From contig OZ243941.1 of the NCBI GenBank assembly GCA_965214205.1, positions 744,001-808,000 on the forward strand: a stretch of DNA of 64,000 bases. Direction: 5' to 3'. The stretch's first letter is position 1. Every line of letters starts with the position of its first letter. The stretch comes from G963663315 sp965214205. Lineage in GTDB: Bacteria > Pseudomonadota > Gammaproteobacteria > Arenicellales > Poriferihabitantaceae. The notes below the pieces were generated by a model. The model saw nothing but the letters and a program-made list of their open reading frames with translations, made no database searches and had not been told where the DNA came from. Shown piece by piece: positions 36,386 through 44,450 of this stretch. Made by a program: the position numbers and the translations under genes.

Positions 36386-36405
36386 TGTTATGATATATTA
36401 TAACA
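36386..36405. promoter_or_regulatory. Zur operator between zur and znuA
   Basis: TGTTATGATATATTATAACA is a 20-bp palindrome with one mismatched pair, and it resembles the known gammaproteobacterial Zur box core GTTATAnTATAAC. It sits 57 bases before the zur start on one side and 31 bases before the znuA start on the other. The surrounding AT-rich sequence probably holds both divergent promoters, so one site can control both operons. Confidence 0.85.
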
Positions 36406-36436
36406 TTATTGTAAACAACCCTACCCATTTTTTATC

Positions 36437-37531
36437 ATGAATTCATCTGTAAAACCGCCTTTCTATCACAAGATATTTTCCCCTGTAAGCAAGCGATTGC
36501 TGTATCCCGCGCTGTGTCTCGCAATACTTTCCTGGTCAACCGGGTTGTTTGCGGCAACGCCGAGAGTGGCAGTCTCGATAAGCCCGATTCACTCCCTCGT
36601 CTCTGGAGTCATGCAGGGAGTAGGGGTTCCTGAATTGCTGATGCAACCTGGACACTCCCCTCATGTTCAGCCGTTGTCTCCATCCGCAGTCAAAACCGTA
36701 TACGACGCCGACCTGGTGATCTGGATCGGCCCCGGTATGGAAGTACCCATGGAGAAAATCGTAGAGCAGATTGAGCGCCAGGAGCGGGTTAAGTCCCTGA
36801 TGGATGAGCCCAGTCTCCACATTCTGCCAATGCGTGAACAGAGTGTATGGAGTGAACTCGGACATGATCACGGGCACGGACACGGACATGGGGAGGAAGA
36901 GCATGAAGAGCACGAAGGCGAAGGTCATGAAGAGCATGAGGATCACGAAGATCACGAAGATCACGAAGATCACGAAGATCATGAGGAGCATGAAGAGGCG
37001 GGGCACGAAGAAGCCCCAGATCCTCATATCTGGCTCTCAACCGACAATGCGATCTCGATCGTTTCCGCCTTTACTGACTGGATTTCCCGGATAGACAGCG
37101 ACAACCGGGATCTTTACCAGACTAACCGGGATGAAGTCATTGCCAGAATCCACCAGACCAGAGGGCAGATGTCGGAATTGCTGGAACCCGTCAAAACCAT
37201 CCCGTACATCGTATTCCATGATGCGTATCAATACTACGAGAACGAGAATCAGTTAAACGCGCAGACCTCAATCTCACGTTCAGCGGACCATGCGCCCGCT
37301 ATCCGGCAAATCCAGGACCTGAACCATTTGATCCGGGAGCGCGATATTCGATGTGTTTTCAGAGAACCCCAGTTTGATTCCAGAATCATCCCGACCGTGA
37401 TTGAAGGCACTCAGGCCCGAGTCGCCGTGCTCGACCCGATAGGTGCAGAATTGACCCCGGGACAGGACATGTGGCACGAATTGGTGTTGTCGATTGCCAC
37501 ATCGCTTAACACCTGCCTGTCCGGGGAATAA
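36437..37531 (+). CDS. znuA: Zinc ABC transporter substrate-binding protein ZnuA
   Basis: 364-aa periplasmic protein with an N-terminal signal (hydrophobic core about 20-40). Zinc-ligand histidines are expected in SPIHSLVSG, GHSPHVQPLSPS and IVFHDAYQYYE. Between the first two and the last lies a long His/Glu/Asp-rich loop (about residues 135-197), typical of ZnuA but unusually long here because of repeated EDH units. It captures zinc for ZnuBC. Convergent with the Calx-beta gene. Confidence 0.95.
   Translation: MNSSVKPPFYHKIFSPVSKRLLYPALCLAILSWSTGLFAATPRVAVSISPIHSLVSGVMQGVGVPELLMQPGHSPHVQPLSPSAVKTVYDADLVIWIGPGMEVPMEKIVEQIERQERVKSLMDEPSLHILPMREQSVWSELGHDHGHGHGHGEEEHEEHEGEGHEEHEDHEDHEDHEDHEDHEEHEEAGHEEAPDPHIWLSTDNAISIVSAFTDWISRIDSDNRDLYQTNRDEVIARIHQTRGQMSELLEPVKTIPYIVFHDAYQYYENENQLNAQTSISRSADHAPAIRQIQDLNHLIRERDIRCVFREPQFDSRIIPTVIEGTQARVAVLDPIGAELTPGQDMWHELVLSIATSLNTCLSGE
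36941..36985 (+). repeat. 9-bp tandem repeat inside znuA
   Basis: Five head-to-tail 9-bp units of GATCACGAA begin at 36941, 36950, 36959, 36968 and 36977; the last is degenerate (GATCATGAG). Each unit encodes Asp-His-Glu. Being a multiple of three, copy-number change would lengthen or shorten the metal-binding loop without breaking the frame. Confidence 0.9.
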
Positions 37532-37561
37532 AGGAGCAACCTGTGTTCCGACAGGGCTCCT
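37532..37561. terminator. Imperfect hairpin after znuA
   Basis: AGGAGC-AA-CCTGT-GTTCCG-ACAGG-GCTCCT forms an 11-bp stem with an AA bulge, directly after the znuA stop and before the convergent Calx-beta gene. There is no U-tract on either strand, so it is a terminator or 3'-end stabiliser by position only. Confidence 0.5.
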
Positions 37562-37572
37562 GGAATTGCTAA

Positions 37573-38004
37573 TCAATCGGGATCAAGAATCAATCCATCA
37601 AAGGTCAGGCGTGTAGGCAAATGAAATCCGTATAAATACATACCGCTCGTAATTTCGTATTGAGGACTGGTCAGAACCAATTCCAGTGTTTCACCGTTAC
37701 CTTCGTCAAGATTATCTTCAAACAACTTTACCTCTATCTTTGCGGTCGTTGCCGAACCTTCCGGGAAAACGATCTTGCCTGTTTTCCCATTGTCGATACC
37801 GTAATCCTCTCCGATTTTCGCTGAACCGTCATTTACACTATACGAATAACGGACTTTCTCTGGATAATTATAACCGTAATTTGTCGTTGGCTTTGTTATC
37901 TCGAAGATCATGGTGTTGCCTTCGTATTCTTGTACATCACTGCCGTATGCTATGTTCCCGGTTACATAGATGAGCAGTGTCAATGCAAGGAGTATGTGCT
38001 TCAT
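37573..38004 (-). CDS. Secreted Calx-beta-domain-like protein
   Basis: 143-aa protein with a signal peptide (MKHILLALTLLIYVTGNIAYG) and a single domain resembling Calx-beta. Key features are a DGSAKIGEDYG turn, then GKIVFPEGSATTAKIEVKL and DNLDEGNGETLELVL. Such domains bind calcium and usually occur in large surface proteins; a lone one-domain protein is uncommon. ATG 38004 has GAGG six bases upstream. Its role is unknown. Confidence 0.65.
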   Translation of the reverse strand: MKHILLALTLLIYVTGNIAYGSDVQEYEGNTMIFEITKPTTNYGYNYPEKVRYSYSVNDGSAKIGEDYGIDNGKTGKIVFPEGSATTAKIEVKLFEDNLDEGNGETLELVLTSPQYEITSGMYLYGFHLPTRLTFDGLILDPD

Positions 38005-38090
38005 TTCTGACCTCAAACAGTGCGTCTATAAGTGATTCTCGCTTGTAGTGACTATCATACGCCGTTGGCTCCAGGGCAATCAAGGGGATA

Positions 38091-38990
38091 TCAGGTTCGG
38101 GAGGCGGTCACGATAGCGTCAATAGAGTTCCCCAGGGTCTCACTGAACTCGGTGTCGGACTGATTGGCTGACAGTCCCTCGGTCAGCGCCCTGGAAAAAC
38201 TCGCAATCATTCCCGTGTTCTCACTGAGCCGGCGATTGGCTTCTTCACGACTGTATCCACCGGACAGGGCCGCCAGTTTGAGTACATTGCCATGTGAAAT
38301 GCAGGGTTGATAGAAATTCGCCTGCTCCGGCAGAGTCAGCTTGAATATGACATTCTGGCCTTCATTCAGTTCAGCCAGATGAGCCAGCAGTTCATCCCTT
38401 AAAAGCTGTTCGGCTGCGGCCTTTCGTGGCGAATGGATATCGACCTCCGGTTCAATGATTGGAACCAGCCCACGGGCAATGATTCGCTTGCCGATCTCAA
38501 ATTGCTGCGCGACCACATCCCGGACGCCTTGTGTATTGTCGGTCTTGATCACAGACCGCATCTTGGTCGCGAAAAAACCGTTCGCCACCGCCTTGTCCAG
38601 CAATGCGTCAAGGTCCGGCATCGGCTTCATCATTTGCACTCCGCAATCGACATCCGCCAGGCCCTTGTCCACTTTCAGGATCGGAATAATCTGTTTTTCC
38701 CGCCACAGGTAATGAGAGGTCAGCTGGCCTTCCACTTCCCGCTCCATGGTGTTCTCGAACAGGATAGCGCCGAGAATACTGTCTGATGTGAAGTTTTTAT
38801 CGGTCATGATCCGGGTTCGCATCTCATGCACCTTCGCATACATCTCATCTTCCCCGTCATACTGGTCCTGATCCACTCCATACATCATCAATGCCTTCGG
38901 AGTGCTGCCGCCACTCTGATCCAGGGCTGCGATAAACCCGGTTGAATTCATCAGCTTCTCAAGTTGTCGCACGGTTTCTGCTCCTGTCAT
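38091..38990 (-). CDS. Fructose-bisphosphate aldolase, class I
   Basis: 299-aa class I (Schiff-base) aldolase, cleaving fructose 1,6-bisphosphate in glycolysis and gluconeogenesis. Recognised by FIAALDQSGGSTPKAL, IIPILKVDKGLADVD and VPIIEPEVDIHSP; the Schiff-base lysine is expected in the later VIFKLTLP segment. It is a full-length bacterial-type class I enzyme. It stands alone on the minus strand, not in a glycolytic operon. Confidence 0.92.
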   Translation of the reverse strand: MTGAETVRQLEKLMNSTGFIAALDQSGGSTPKALMMYGVDQDQYDGEDEMYAKVHEMRTRIMTDKNFTSDSILGAILFENTMEREVEGQLTSHYLWREKQIIPILKVDKGLADVDCGVQMMKPMPDLDALLDKAVANGFFATKMRSVIKTDNTQGVRDVVAQQFEIGKRIIARGLVPIIEPEVDIHSPRKAAAEQLLRDELLAHLAELNEGQNVIFKLTLPEQANFYQPCISHGNVLKLAALSGGYSREEANRRLSENTGMIASFSRALTEGLSANQSDTEFSETLGNSIDAIVTASRT

Positions 38991-39131
38991 GATGGTATGT
39001 TGGTCAAACGCAATAGTACCCCTCTGGTCAAAGCCTGTCCAGATCGAGAGTTCAATGGAAGAGGAGTCTGTTTGAACAGACCGAACTGTTTTACAATCGC
39101 CAGAAATTCCATCAGACTTCGGGCTATCCTC

Positions 39132-39461
39132 ATGTCGAACCGTAAACCCATCCTCCGTCTTGCAATACTGGTTATCGCAATGGGTATTTCCGGTTGCTCA
39201 ACATCTCTGGTTGTCCCATTCGATACCGGAGGAAGCCGTGCCGATGGCATTATCACGATGACAGCGCTGTTAGGTGATTTTGATACGGTGGATTGGAAGG
39301 CCGGGGAGGTGGACGCGCTCTATCGGTGCCGCCAGTGGGGATATTCACGGGCTGAAGCATTTTCCGGGGTAACGGTTGACTGCGTGAATACATACTGCGG
39401 CCAATACGGATGCTATTGTACGAAAGAACAAGTTTCACGGAACTATCAGTGTATTGAGTAA
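39132..39461 (+). CDS. YecR-like lipoprotein
   Basis: 109-aa predicted lipoprotein. The signal sequence ends in the lipobox GISGC. The mature part has the family pattern GGSRADGIITMT, DW, CRQWGYSRAEAFSG and four C-terminal cysteines ending in YQCIE. YecR-like proteins are small envelope lipoproteins, in enterobacteria under flagellar control; no flagellar genes are nearby here. ATG 39132 is chosen because it opens the signal peptide directly. Confidence 0.75.
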   Translation: MSNRKPILRLAILVIAMGISGCSTSLVVPFDTGGSRADGIITMTALLGDFDTVDWKAGEVDALYRCRQWGYSRAEAFSGVTVDCVNTYCGQYGCYCTKEQVSRNYQCIE

Positions 39462-39837
39462 CTGGTTTTATTCACCGGGAAAGCGCGGAGTCGTCTGCAG
39501 GGTTCTCTGTTTCCTGTCGGGGAACATCAGGAGCGGACTGAAAGTAGACGCCAGAGGGTTGACGATTCCGGGACATCATGCAGGAGTAATCCCTTTCGTG
39601 GAAATTTCCGGGCTTTCCCGCGTCCGAAAGAGATTGTTTCGTAGCGCGATAGAAATCCCGTTAATGAACGGGAGCAAGGTGGTATTTTCCTGTCTGGCGT
39701 CAGCCAGGGCAGAAAAGTTCGTCGGCGCACTGAACGAGGCATGGCAGGAGGCGTGGCGACGGAAGATCGAACCATGTGTCGACTCAATTCGTTCCCTGGA
39801 ACATGCGATCGACAGGCTCGATAGGGGGTGTAAATAA
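39454..39837 (+). CDS. Small protein resembling the N-terminal domain of UvrD/HelD-type helicases (possible truncated remnant)
   Basis: 127-aa protein from a TTG overlapping the lipoprotein gene by 8 bp. The sequence GLTIPGHHAGVIPFVEISGL followed by KRLFRSAIEIPLMNGSKVVF and a helix with RRKIEPCVDSIRSLEHAIDRL resembles the region preceding the helicase domains in helicase IV-like proteins. It stops just where a helicase would continue (DRGCK-stop). I infer a truncated gene, but a free-standing domain is possible. Confidence 0.4.
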   Translation: MSNWFYSPGKRGVVCRVLCFLSGNIRSGLKVDARGLTIPGHHAGVIPFVEISGLSRVRKRLFRSAIEIPLMNGSKVVFSCLASARAEKFVGALNEAWQEAWRRKIEPCVDSIRSLEHAIDRLDRGCK

Positions 39838-39882
39838 AACTGTGTAAATGGTCGGTTTCCCAATGCCTCCGTCTTCTGACTG

Positions 39883-40071
39883 TTATGCCTCCGTCAGTTC
39901 AGGAACGTGGTCATCCTCATATTTTTCTATCAGTACGCCAATGACCTCCATGAGTGAGGCCAAGGGATGGCTTTCATCCTCGCCCACCACATCAATCAAA
40001 TCATCCAGTACAGCCACAAGCCGTTGGTATTCATTATCCGCATGGGGAACGAAAACCACGGGGTTCAACAT
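39883..40071 (-). CDS. Antitoxin-like small protein (N-terminal HigA-type helical domain)
   Basis: 62-aa acidic protein from ATG 40071. It contains FVPHADNEYQRLVAVLDDLI, then VGEDESHPLASLMEVIGVLI and EKYEDDHVPEL, the pattern of the N-terminal helical domain of HigA-type antitoxins. The DNA-binding helix-turn-helix that normally follows is missing. No toxin gene is beside it: ileS lies immediately upstream on the same strand. A 19-codon frame ending at the start of this gene may be a remnant of a former partner. Confidence 0.55.
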   Translation of the reverse strand: MLNPVVFVPHADNEYQRLVAVLDDLIDVVGEDESHPLASLMEVIGVLIEKYEDDHVPELTEA

Positions 40072-40119
40072 GGGCCATACATCTTGGGTGGCTTGTATTT
40101 CTGTTCTGCCACCCACTTC

Positions 40120-43100
40120 CTACCGACCTTTCAGCACTATGACCCATTGGTCGTCATCCAGGGAGCGGTCGGCTGTGAATCCGTCTTCCAGTGTGTCTAC
40201 CAGTTCTACTGCCAGGGTTTCGGCGAGGATGGTTTCTCGGTGCTGATGCAGTGCGGCGCGTACTCTTGGCGTTCCGGTGATACATAGGGAAATCCTGTCT
40301 GAAATCGCAAGTCCGGCGGTTTTGCGGGCATCTTGTACGGTTCTCACCAGCTCGCGGGCTACGCCTTCGATCAGTAGTTCGTCATCCAGTGAGGTGTTGA
40401 GCGCAACCAGATAGCCTTGCTCGGAGCAAGCGGAGAAGCCTTCTGCTGATGAAGTGAGGATCTGGATGTCCTCGCCCTCGAACATGATTTGCTGGCCTTC
40501 AATTTCTATCTCAAGGGTCTTGCCATCCTGAATCTGTCGCGCAACCCGGTTTGCATCTGCCTCAGCCAGGGCGGCTTTGATGGCTGGCATCAGTTTGCCG
40601 TAGCGTTTGCCCAGACGCGGGAAGTTTGGCTTGATGGTATAGCGGATCAGTTCCTGGTCGGAGTGGATGAAGTCGAGGGTCTTGATATTCAATTCTTCCA
40701 GGATTTGCCGTTCATGTTTTTTGAGCGCGGAGCGCACGGGGGCAGAGGTTGAGCTGACCAGCATCTGTGAGAGCGGCTGGCGCACACGTACCCGGCTTTG
40801 CTCGCGGGCGGCACGACCGAGGCCGACAATGGTCTGCACTACATCCATCTCATCCACCAGGTCGCTATCGAGACTTTCCGCATTCCAGTCTGGCCATGCG
40901 GCCAGATGTACGCTTTGCTTGTGGCTGGAATCGTATTTTCCCAGGTTATGATAGAGCGCCTCGCTTAAAAACGGCATGAATGGGGCGATCATGCGTGCGA
41001 TCAGGTGCAGGCATTCATACAGGGTCAGGTAGGCGGCCTGTTTGTCATCGCCATCATCACTCTTCCAGAAGCGGCGCCGATTGCGCCGTACATACCAGTT
41101 GCTGATCTGGTCGACCAGCTTCTCAATCGCTTGTCCGGCTCCGAAGGCATCATATCGATCCAGTGATTCGGTCACGGTTTTCAAGGTCTGGTGGGTGAGC
41201 GCCAGCGCCCATCGGTCGATCTGTGGCCGGTCGGAAAAAGCAACCTGCCGATCAGGGTCAAACTGGTCAAGCCGCGCATAAAGTATAAAAAATGACCAGG
41301 TGTTCCATAATGTATTGATGAAGGTCGCTGCCACTTCCCGGACGATTTCCACCGAAATCCTTTTTTGCGCGTCGGGTGCGGTGCGTGCCAGGAACAGCCA
41401 GCGCAGCGCATCGACTCCGACCACATCGAAAACGTCATACGGATTGACGATGTTGCCCTGGGACTTGGACATTTTCTTGCCGTGTTCATCGACAATATGA
41501 CTCAGGCAGACGCAGTTTTTATAGGCTACGCTGTCATCCACCAGGGCGGCGATGGCATGCAGGGTATAAAACCATCCCCGAGTCTGGTCGATGGCCTCAC
41601 AAATATAATCAGCTGGGAAGTGTTTGGCGAAAACATCCTGATTCTCGAAAGGGTAGTGCCACTGTGCATAGGTCATGGCGCCGGAATCAAACCAGCAATC
41701 AATGACTTCGGGAACCCGGTGGTAGGTGCGTCCCTCCCGGACGAAGGTGACCTCATCAATCTGTGGGCGATGCAGGTCTGTGTCGCGCATGGATTGTCCG
41801 GTCAGCGCTTCGAGTTCGTCCAGTGAGCCAATGCAGATGAAATCTCCCTGATTATCCGTCCATACCGGCAACGGAGTCCCCCAGAAGCGTTCACGCGACA
41901 GCGCCCAATCGATATTGTTTGAAAGCCAGTGGCCGAATCTGCCGTCTCGGATGGTTGTGGGCACCCAGTTGATGGTTTTGTTCAGCGCCACCATGCGGTC
42001 TTTTATGGCGGTTGTTCTGATGTACCAGGCTTCTTTCGCATAGTAGATCAGCGGGTCTCCGGTACGCCAGCCGAAAGGATAATTGTGGCGTGTTGTCTGG
42101 TTCTCGAAAAGATTGCCCTGGTTGTCCAGCAGTTCACAAATGACCGGGTCGGCTTCCTTGAAAAACAATCCGGCAACCGGCGTGGCCTGCGGTTTGAAAC
42201 AGCCATCGAGTCCGACTCCGTGTACCACTGGCAATCCTTCCCTTTGTCCGAGCGCAAGATCATCAACGCCGTAGGCGGGCGCTGTATGCACGATTCCGGT
42301 GCCGTCTTCGGTCGTGACGAAATCGGCGCTGACTACGCGAAAGCAATCGCCGGATTCGATAGTCAGCCAGTCGAACAGCCGGTCATAGCGCAGTCCGATC
42401 AGTTCGCTGCCCTTGACGGTGCGGATTATTTCATAGGGCAGGTCCGGTTCTGTGAAGTAGTGTGCAATCCGGGCACAGGCCAGAATCAGGACTTCATCGT
42501 TATGACGTACCCAGGCGTAGTCAATATCCTCGCCGACTGCGAGCAGCAGATTCGAGGGCAGTGTCCAGGGGGTAGTGGTCCAGACCAGAAATGAGGTGTT
42601 CGCTTCGTCCTCGAGTCTGAAGCGCACGGTGACAGACGGGTCTTCAACCTCCTTGTAGCCCTGAGCGACTTCGTGGGATGACAGGGTGGCGCCGATACGC
42701 GGGTCGTAGGGGACGACCTTGTACCCCTTGTAGATCAGTCCTTTGTTCCAGATTCTCTGGAGCAGGTTCCAGGTGGATTCAATGTATTGGTTATCCAGTG
42801 TGTAATAGGCTTCATCCAGGTTGACCCAGTATCCCATGCGACGAGTCAGCTCTTCCCACTCACCGATATAGGTCATCACCGATTCGCGACATCTGCGGGT
42901 GAATTCGGTGATGCCGACCTGGCTTTCGATTTCCTTCTTGTCGAAAATGCCGAGTTGTTTTTCTATTTCATGTTCGACTGGCAGGCCGTGCGTATCCCAG
43001 CCGCCCTTGCGCGGCGCATGGAATCCGCGCATGGTCTTGAAGCGGGGGTAGATGTCCTTGAATGTACGCGCCAGGACGTGATGAATGCCCGGTTTGCCGT

Positions 43101-43269
43101 TGGCCGTCGGTGGACCTTCGTTAAAGCTGAAACGCGGTCTGCCTTCACTTTGTTGCAGAGTCTTCTCGAAGATGGCATGCCTTCCCCAGAAGTCGAGAAC
43201 GGACTTTTCCAGTTCCGGGCCATTATAGCGGCCTTGAACATCATCAAATTCTTTCTCGTTTTGTGTCAT
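40120..43269 (-). CDS. ileS: Isoleucyl-tRNA synthetase, IleRS2 (eukaryote-like) type
   Basis: 1049-aa class I aminoacyl-tRNA synthetase charging tRNA-Ile, with an editing domain inserted in the Rossmann fold. The first signature reads G61-I62-H63-H64 (GKPGIHHVLAR) instead of HxGH. The second is KKMSKS near residue 600, in GKKMSKSQGNIVNPYDV. The length, the WTTTPWTLPSN editing-domain motif and the C-terminal domain without a Cys zinc finger fit the IleRS2 clade. IleRS2 enzymes are associated with mupirocin insensitivity, and the GxHH variant with hyper-resistance. No second ileS is in the window. Confidence 0.94.
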   Translation of the reverse strand: MTQNEKEFDDVQGRYNGPELEKSVLDFWGRHAIFEKTLQQSEGRPRFSFNEGPPTANGKPGIHHVLARTFKDIYPRFKTMRGFHAPRKGGWDTHGLPVEHEIEKQLGIFDKKEIESQVGITEFTRRCRESVMTYIGEWEELTRRMGYWVNLDEAYYTLDNQYIESTWNLLQRIWNKGLIYKGYKVVPYDPRIGATLSSHEVAQGYKEVEDPSVTVRFRLEDEANTSFLVWTTTPWTLPSNLLLAVGEDIDYAWVRHNDEVLILACARIAHYFTEPDLPYEIIRTVKGSELIGLRYDRLFDWLTIESGDCFRVVSADFVTTEDGTGIVHTAPAYGVDDLALGQREGLPVVHGVGLDGCFKPQATPVAGLFFKEADPVICELLDNQGNLFENQTTRHNYPFGWRTGDPLIYYAKEAWYIRTTAIKDRMVALNKTINWVPTTIRDGRFGHWLSNNIDWALSRERFWGTPLPVWTDNQGDFICIGSLDELEALTGQSMRDTDLHRPQIDEVTFVREGRTYHRVPEVIDCWFDSGAMTYAQWHYPFENQDVFAKHFPADYICEAIDQTRGWFYTLHAIAALVDDSVAYKNCVCLSHIVDEHGKKMSKSQGNIVNPYDVFDVVGVDALRWLFLARTAPDAQKRISVEIVREVAATFINTLWNTWSFFILYARLDQFDPDRQVAFSDRPQIDRWALALTHQTLKTVTESLDRYDAFGAGQAIEKLVDQISNWYVRRNRRRFWKSDDGDDKQAAYLTLYECLHLIARMIAPFMPFLSEALYHNLGKYDSSHKQSVHLAAWPDWNAESLDSDLVDEMDVVQTIVGLGRAAREQSRVRVRQPLSQMLVSSTSAPVRSALKKHERQILEELNIKTLDFIHSDQELIRYTIKPNFPRLGKRYGKLMPAIKAALAEADANRVARQIQDGKTLEIEIEGQQIMFEGEDIQILTSSAEGFSACSEQGYLVALNTSLDDELLIEGVARELVRTVQDARKTAGLAISDRISLCITGTPRVRAALHQHRETILAETLAVELVDTLEDGFTADRSLDDDQWVIVLKGR

Positions 43270-43317
43270 TTTCCAGCGCTTGCAAAATGGGGGTTTCGTG
43301 TCGGGTCAGGCTGGCGC

Positions 43318-43346
43318 ATTATGCACACTTGGGAGATCATCCACAA
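43318..43346 (-). promoter_or_regulatory. Sigma-70-like promoter upstream of ileS
   Basis: Minus strand: -35 TTGTGG (43346-43341), 17-bp spacer, -10 CATAAT (43323-43318), 49 bases before the ileS ATG. No T-box-like leader is evident in this 150-bp gap. Confidence 0.4.
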
Positions 43347-43420
43347 CACAATGAAATCCATCGGGTTGGGTATTGTGCAATCGCGCTATCGTTGTTCATG
43401 CGAGGCGTACATAGGCACAG

Positions 43421-44053
43421 TCAGTTGATGGTATCCCGTCTCCCTCTGCTACGCACCATGCCGGAGACGAGCAAGGCTATTCCCAGTCCGCTTGCCAGAC
43501 CTGCGCTGTGTGCTGTGTTGGCAACGGCCAGTCCGAAAAATATCTCAAGCAGTCCAGACCAGCACAGTACGAACCAGCCCAGCATCAGCTTTATAATCAC
43601 CGGGTTTATGCGAACCCGGAATCGTGGATTGGTCAATGATTGAATCCAGGCATAACCGAACAACCCGTAAATGACTCCCGACATGCCACCGAACAGGGGG
43701 CCGGATACCAGGTATTGAGCCAGATTCGAGATCACGCTGATAGCGGATACCAGTATGGCCAGTAACCATGCGCCCTGTTGCCATTCGATCATCCGTCCCA
43801 GCTCCCAGGTCCATAGCATATTGAATACGATGTGAAAAATACTGAAATGAAGGAACATCGGCGTCACCAGTCGCCACCACTCGCCTTGCTGGATTTCCGG
43901 CAGGGTGGGTCGGACATATTCCGAGATCAGCAAGGGACCGATCAGGATGTGTTCCATGCCGAGGTTCATCAGGGCATAGACCAGGACGGAAATACCGACC
44001 ATCAGGAGGGTGATCAGCGGGACGCCGGAGAACACAGAAGAATTACCGCCCAT
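43421..44053 (-). CDS. Rhomboid-family intramembrane serine protease
   Basis: 210-aa protein with six predicted membrane helices. The catalytic Ser lies in GGMSGVIYGLFGY and the catalytic His in NTAHSAGLASG; the HFSIFHIVFNMLWTWELG segment is the typical helix-2 region. It cleaves membrane-protein substrates within the bilayer. Architecture is the compact GlpG-like core without a cytoplasmic domain. It overlaps the end of the next gene by 11 bp. Confidence 0.9.
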   Translation of the reverse strand: MGGNSSVFSGVPLITLLMVGISVLVYALMNLGMEHILIGPLLISEYVRPTLPEIQQGEWWRLVTPMFLHFSIFHIVFNMLWTWELGRMIEWQQGAWLLAILVSAISVISNLAQYLVSGPLFGGMSGVIYGLFGYAWIQSLTNPRFRVRINPVIIKLMLGWFVLCWSGLLEIFFGLAVANTAHSAGLASGLGIALLVSGMVRSRGRRDTIN

Positions 44054-44402
44054 CCATCTCTATCCGGTCACTTTCCCCCAGAGTTACCTGCTTGTCATCG
44101 AGCGTGGTGAAGTGTCGCCCCTTGATAGTTTTTTGCCGTGCCTGATAGACCGTGCTGATGCCGTCATCGGAGATAACGCGAATGGTGATGATTTTGTTGT
44201 CGGCCTGAAATTTAACAATAAAAATCCCGGCAGCGATCAACAGCAGGATGCCCAACAGGATATAAGTGACGCCGCGCACAGATAATGTCCCTCGTTCATC
44301 TGGCGGTTCCACGATTGACGAGCGGGCGGGCCCCGCCTTCGTTCGAAATACGAGAGCAACGATAATGATCACCGCCACGGTAATCAGGATTTTGGTCAAC
44401 AT
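44043..44402 (-). CDS. Conserved hypothetical membrane protein
   Basis: 119-aa protein with two membrane helices (about 4-20 and 46-66). A short charged linker separates them, and a C-terminal soluble domain (about 70-119) with IITIRVISDDGISTVYQARQ follows. I do not recognise a function. It overlaps the rhomboid gene and may be its partner or simply coupled to it. Confidence 0.7.
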   Translation of the reverse strand: MLTKILITVAVIIIVALVFRTKAGPARSSIVEPPDERGTLSVRGVTYILLGILLLIAAGIFIVKFQADNKIITIRVISDDGISTVYQARQKTIKGRHFTTLDDKQVTLGESDRIEMDGR

Positions 44403-44450
44403 GCTGACGTGACGGAACGAGTTCCGGGGCCGGTCAATGAAATACCCGGT

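Noticed and set aside
36941..36985. Short repeat cluster considered as a CRISPR remnant
   Set aside because: Units are 9 bp, contiguous without spacers, and encode a Asp-His-Glu loop in frame within znuA.
43270..43420. T-box riboswitch ahead of ileS
   Set aside because: No T-box sequence, specifier stem or terminator/antiterminator pair could be found in the 150-bp leader.
42787..43428. 213-codon plus-strand frame opposite the ileS N-terminus
   Set aside because: Antisense shadow; the ileS signatures are on the other strand.
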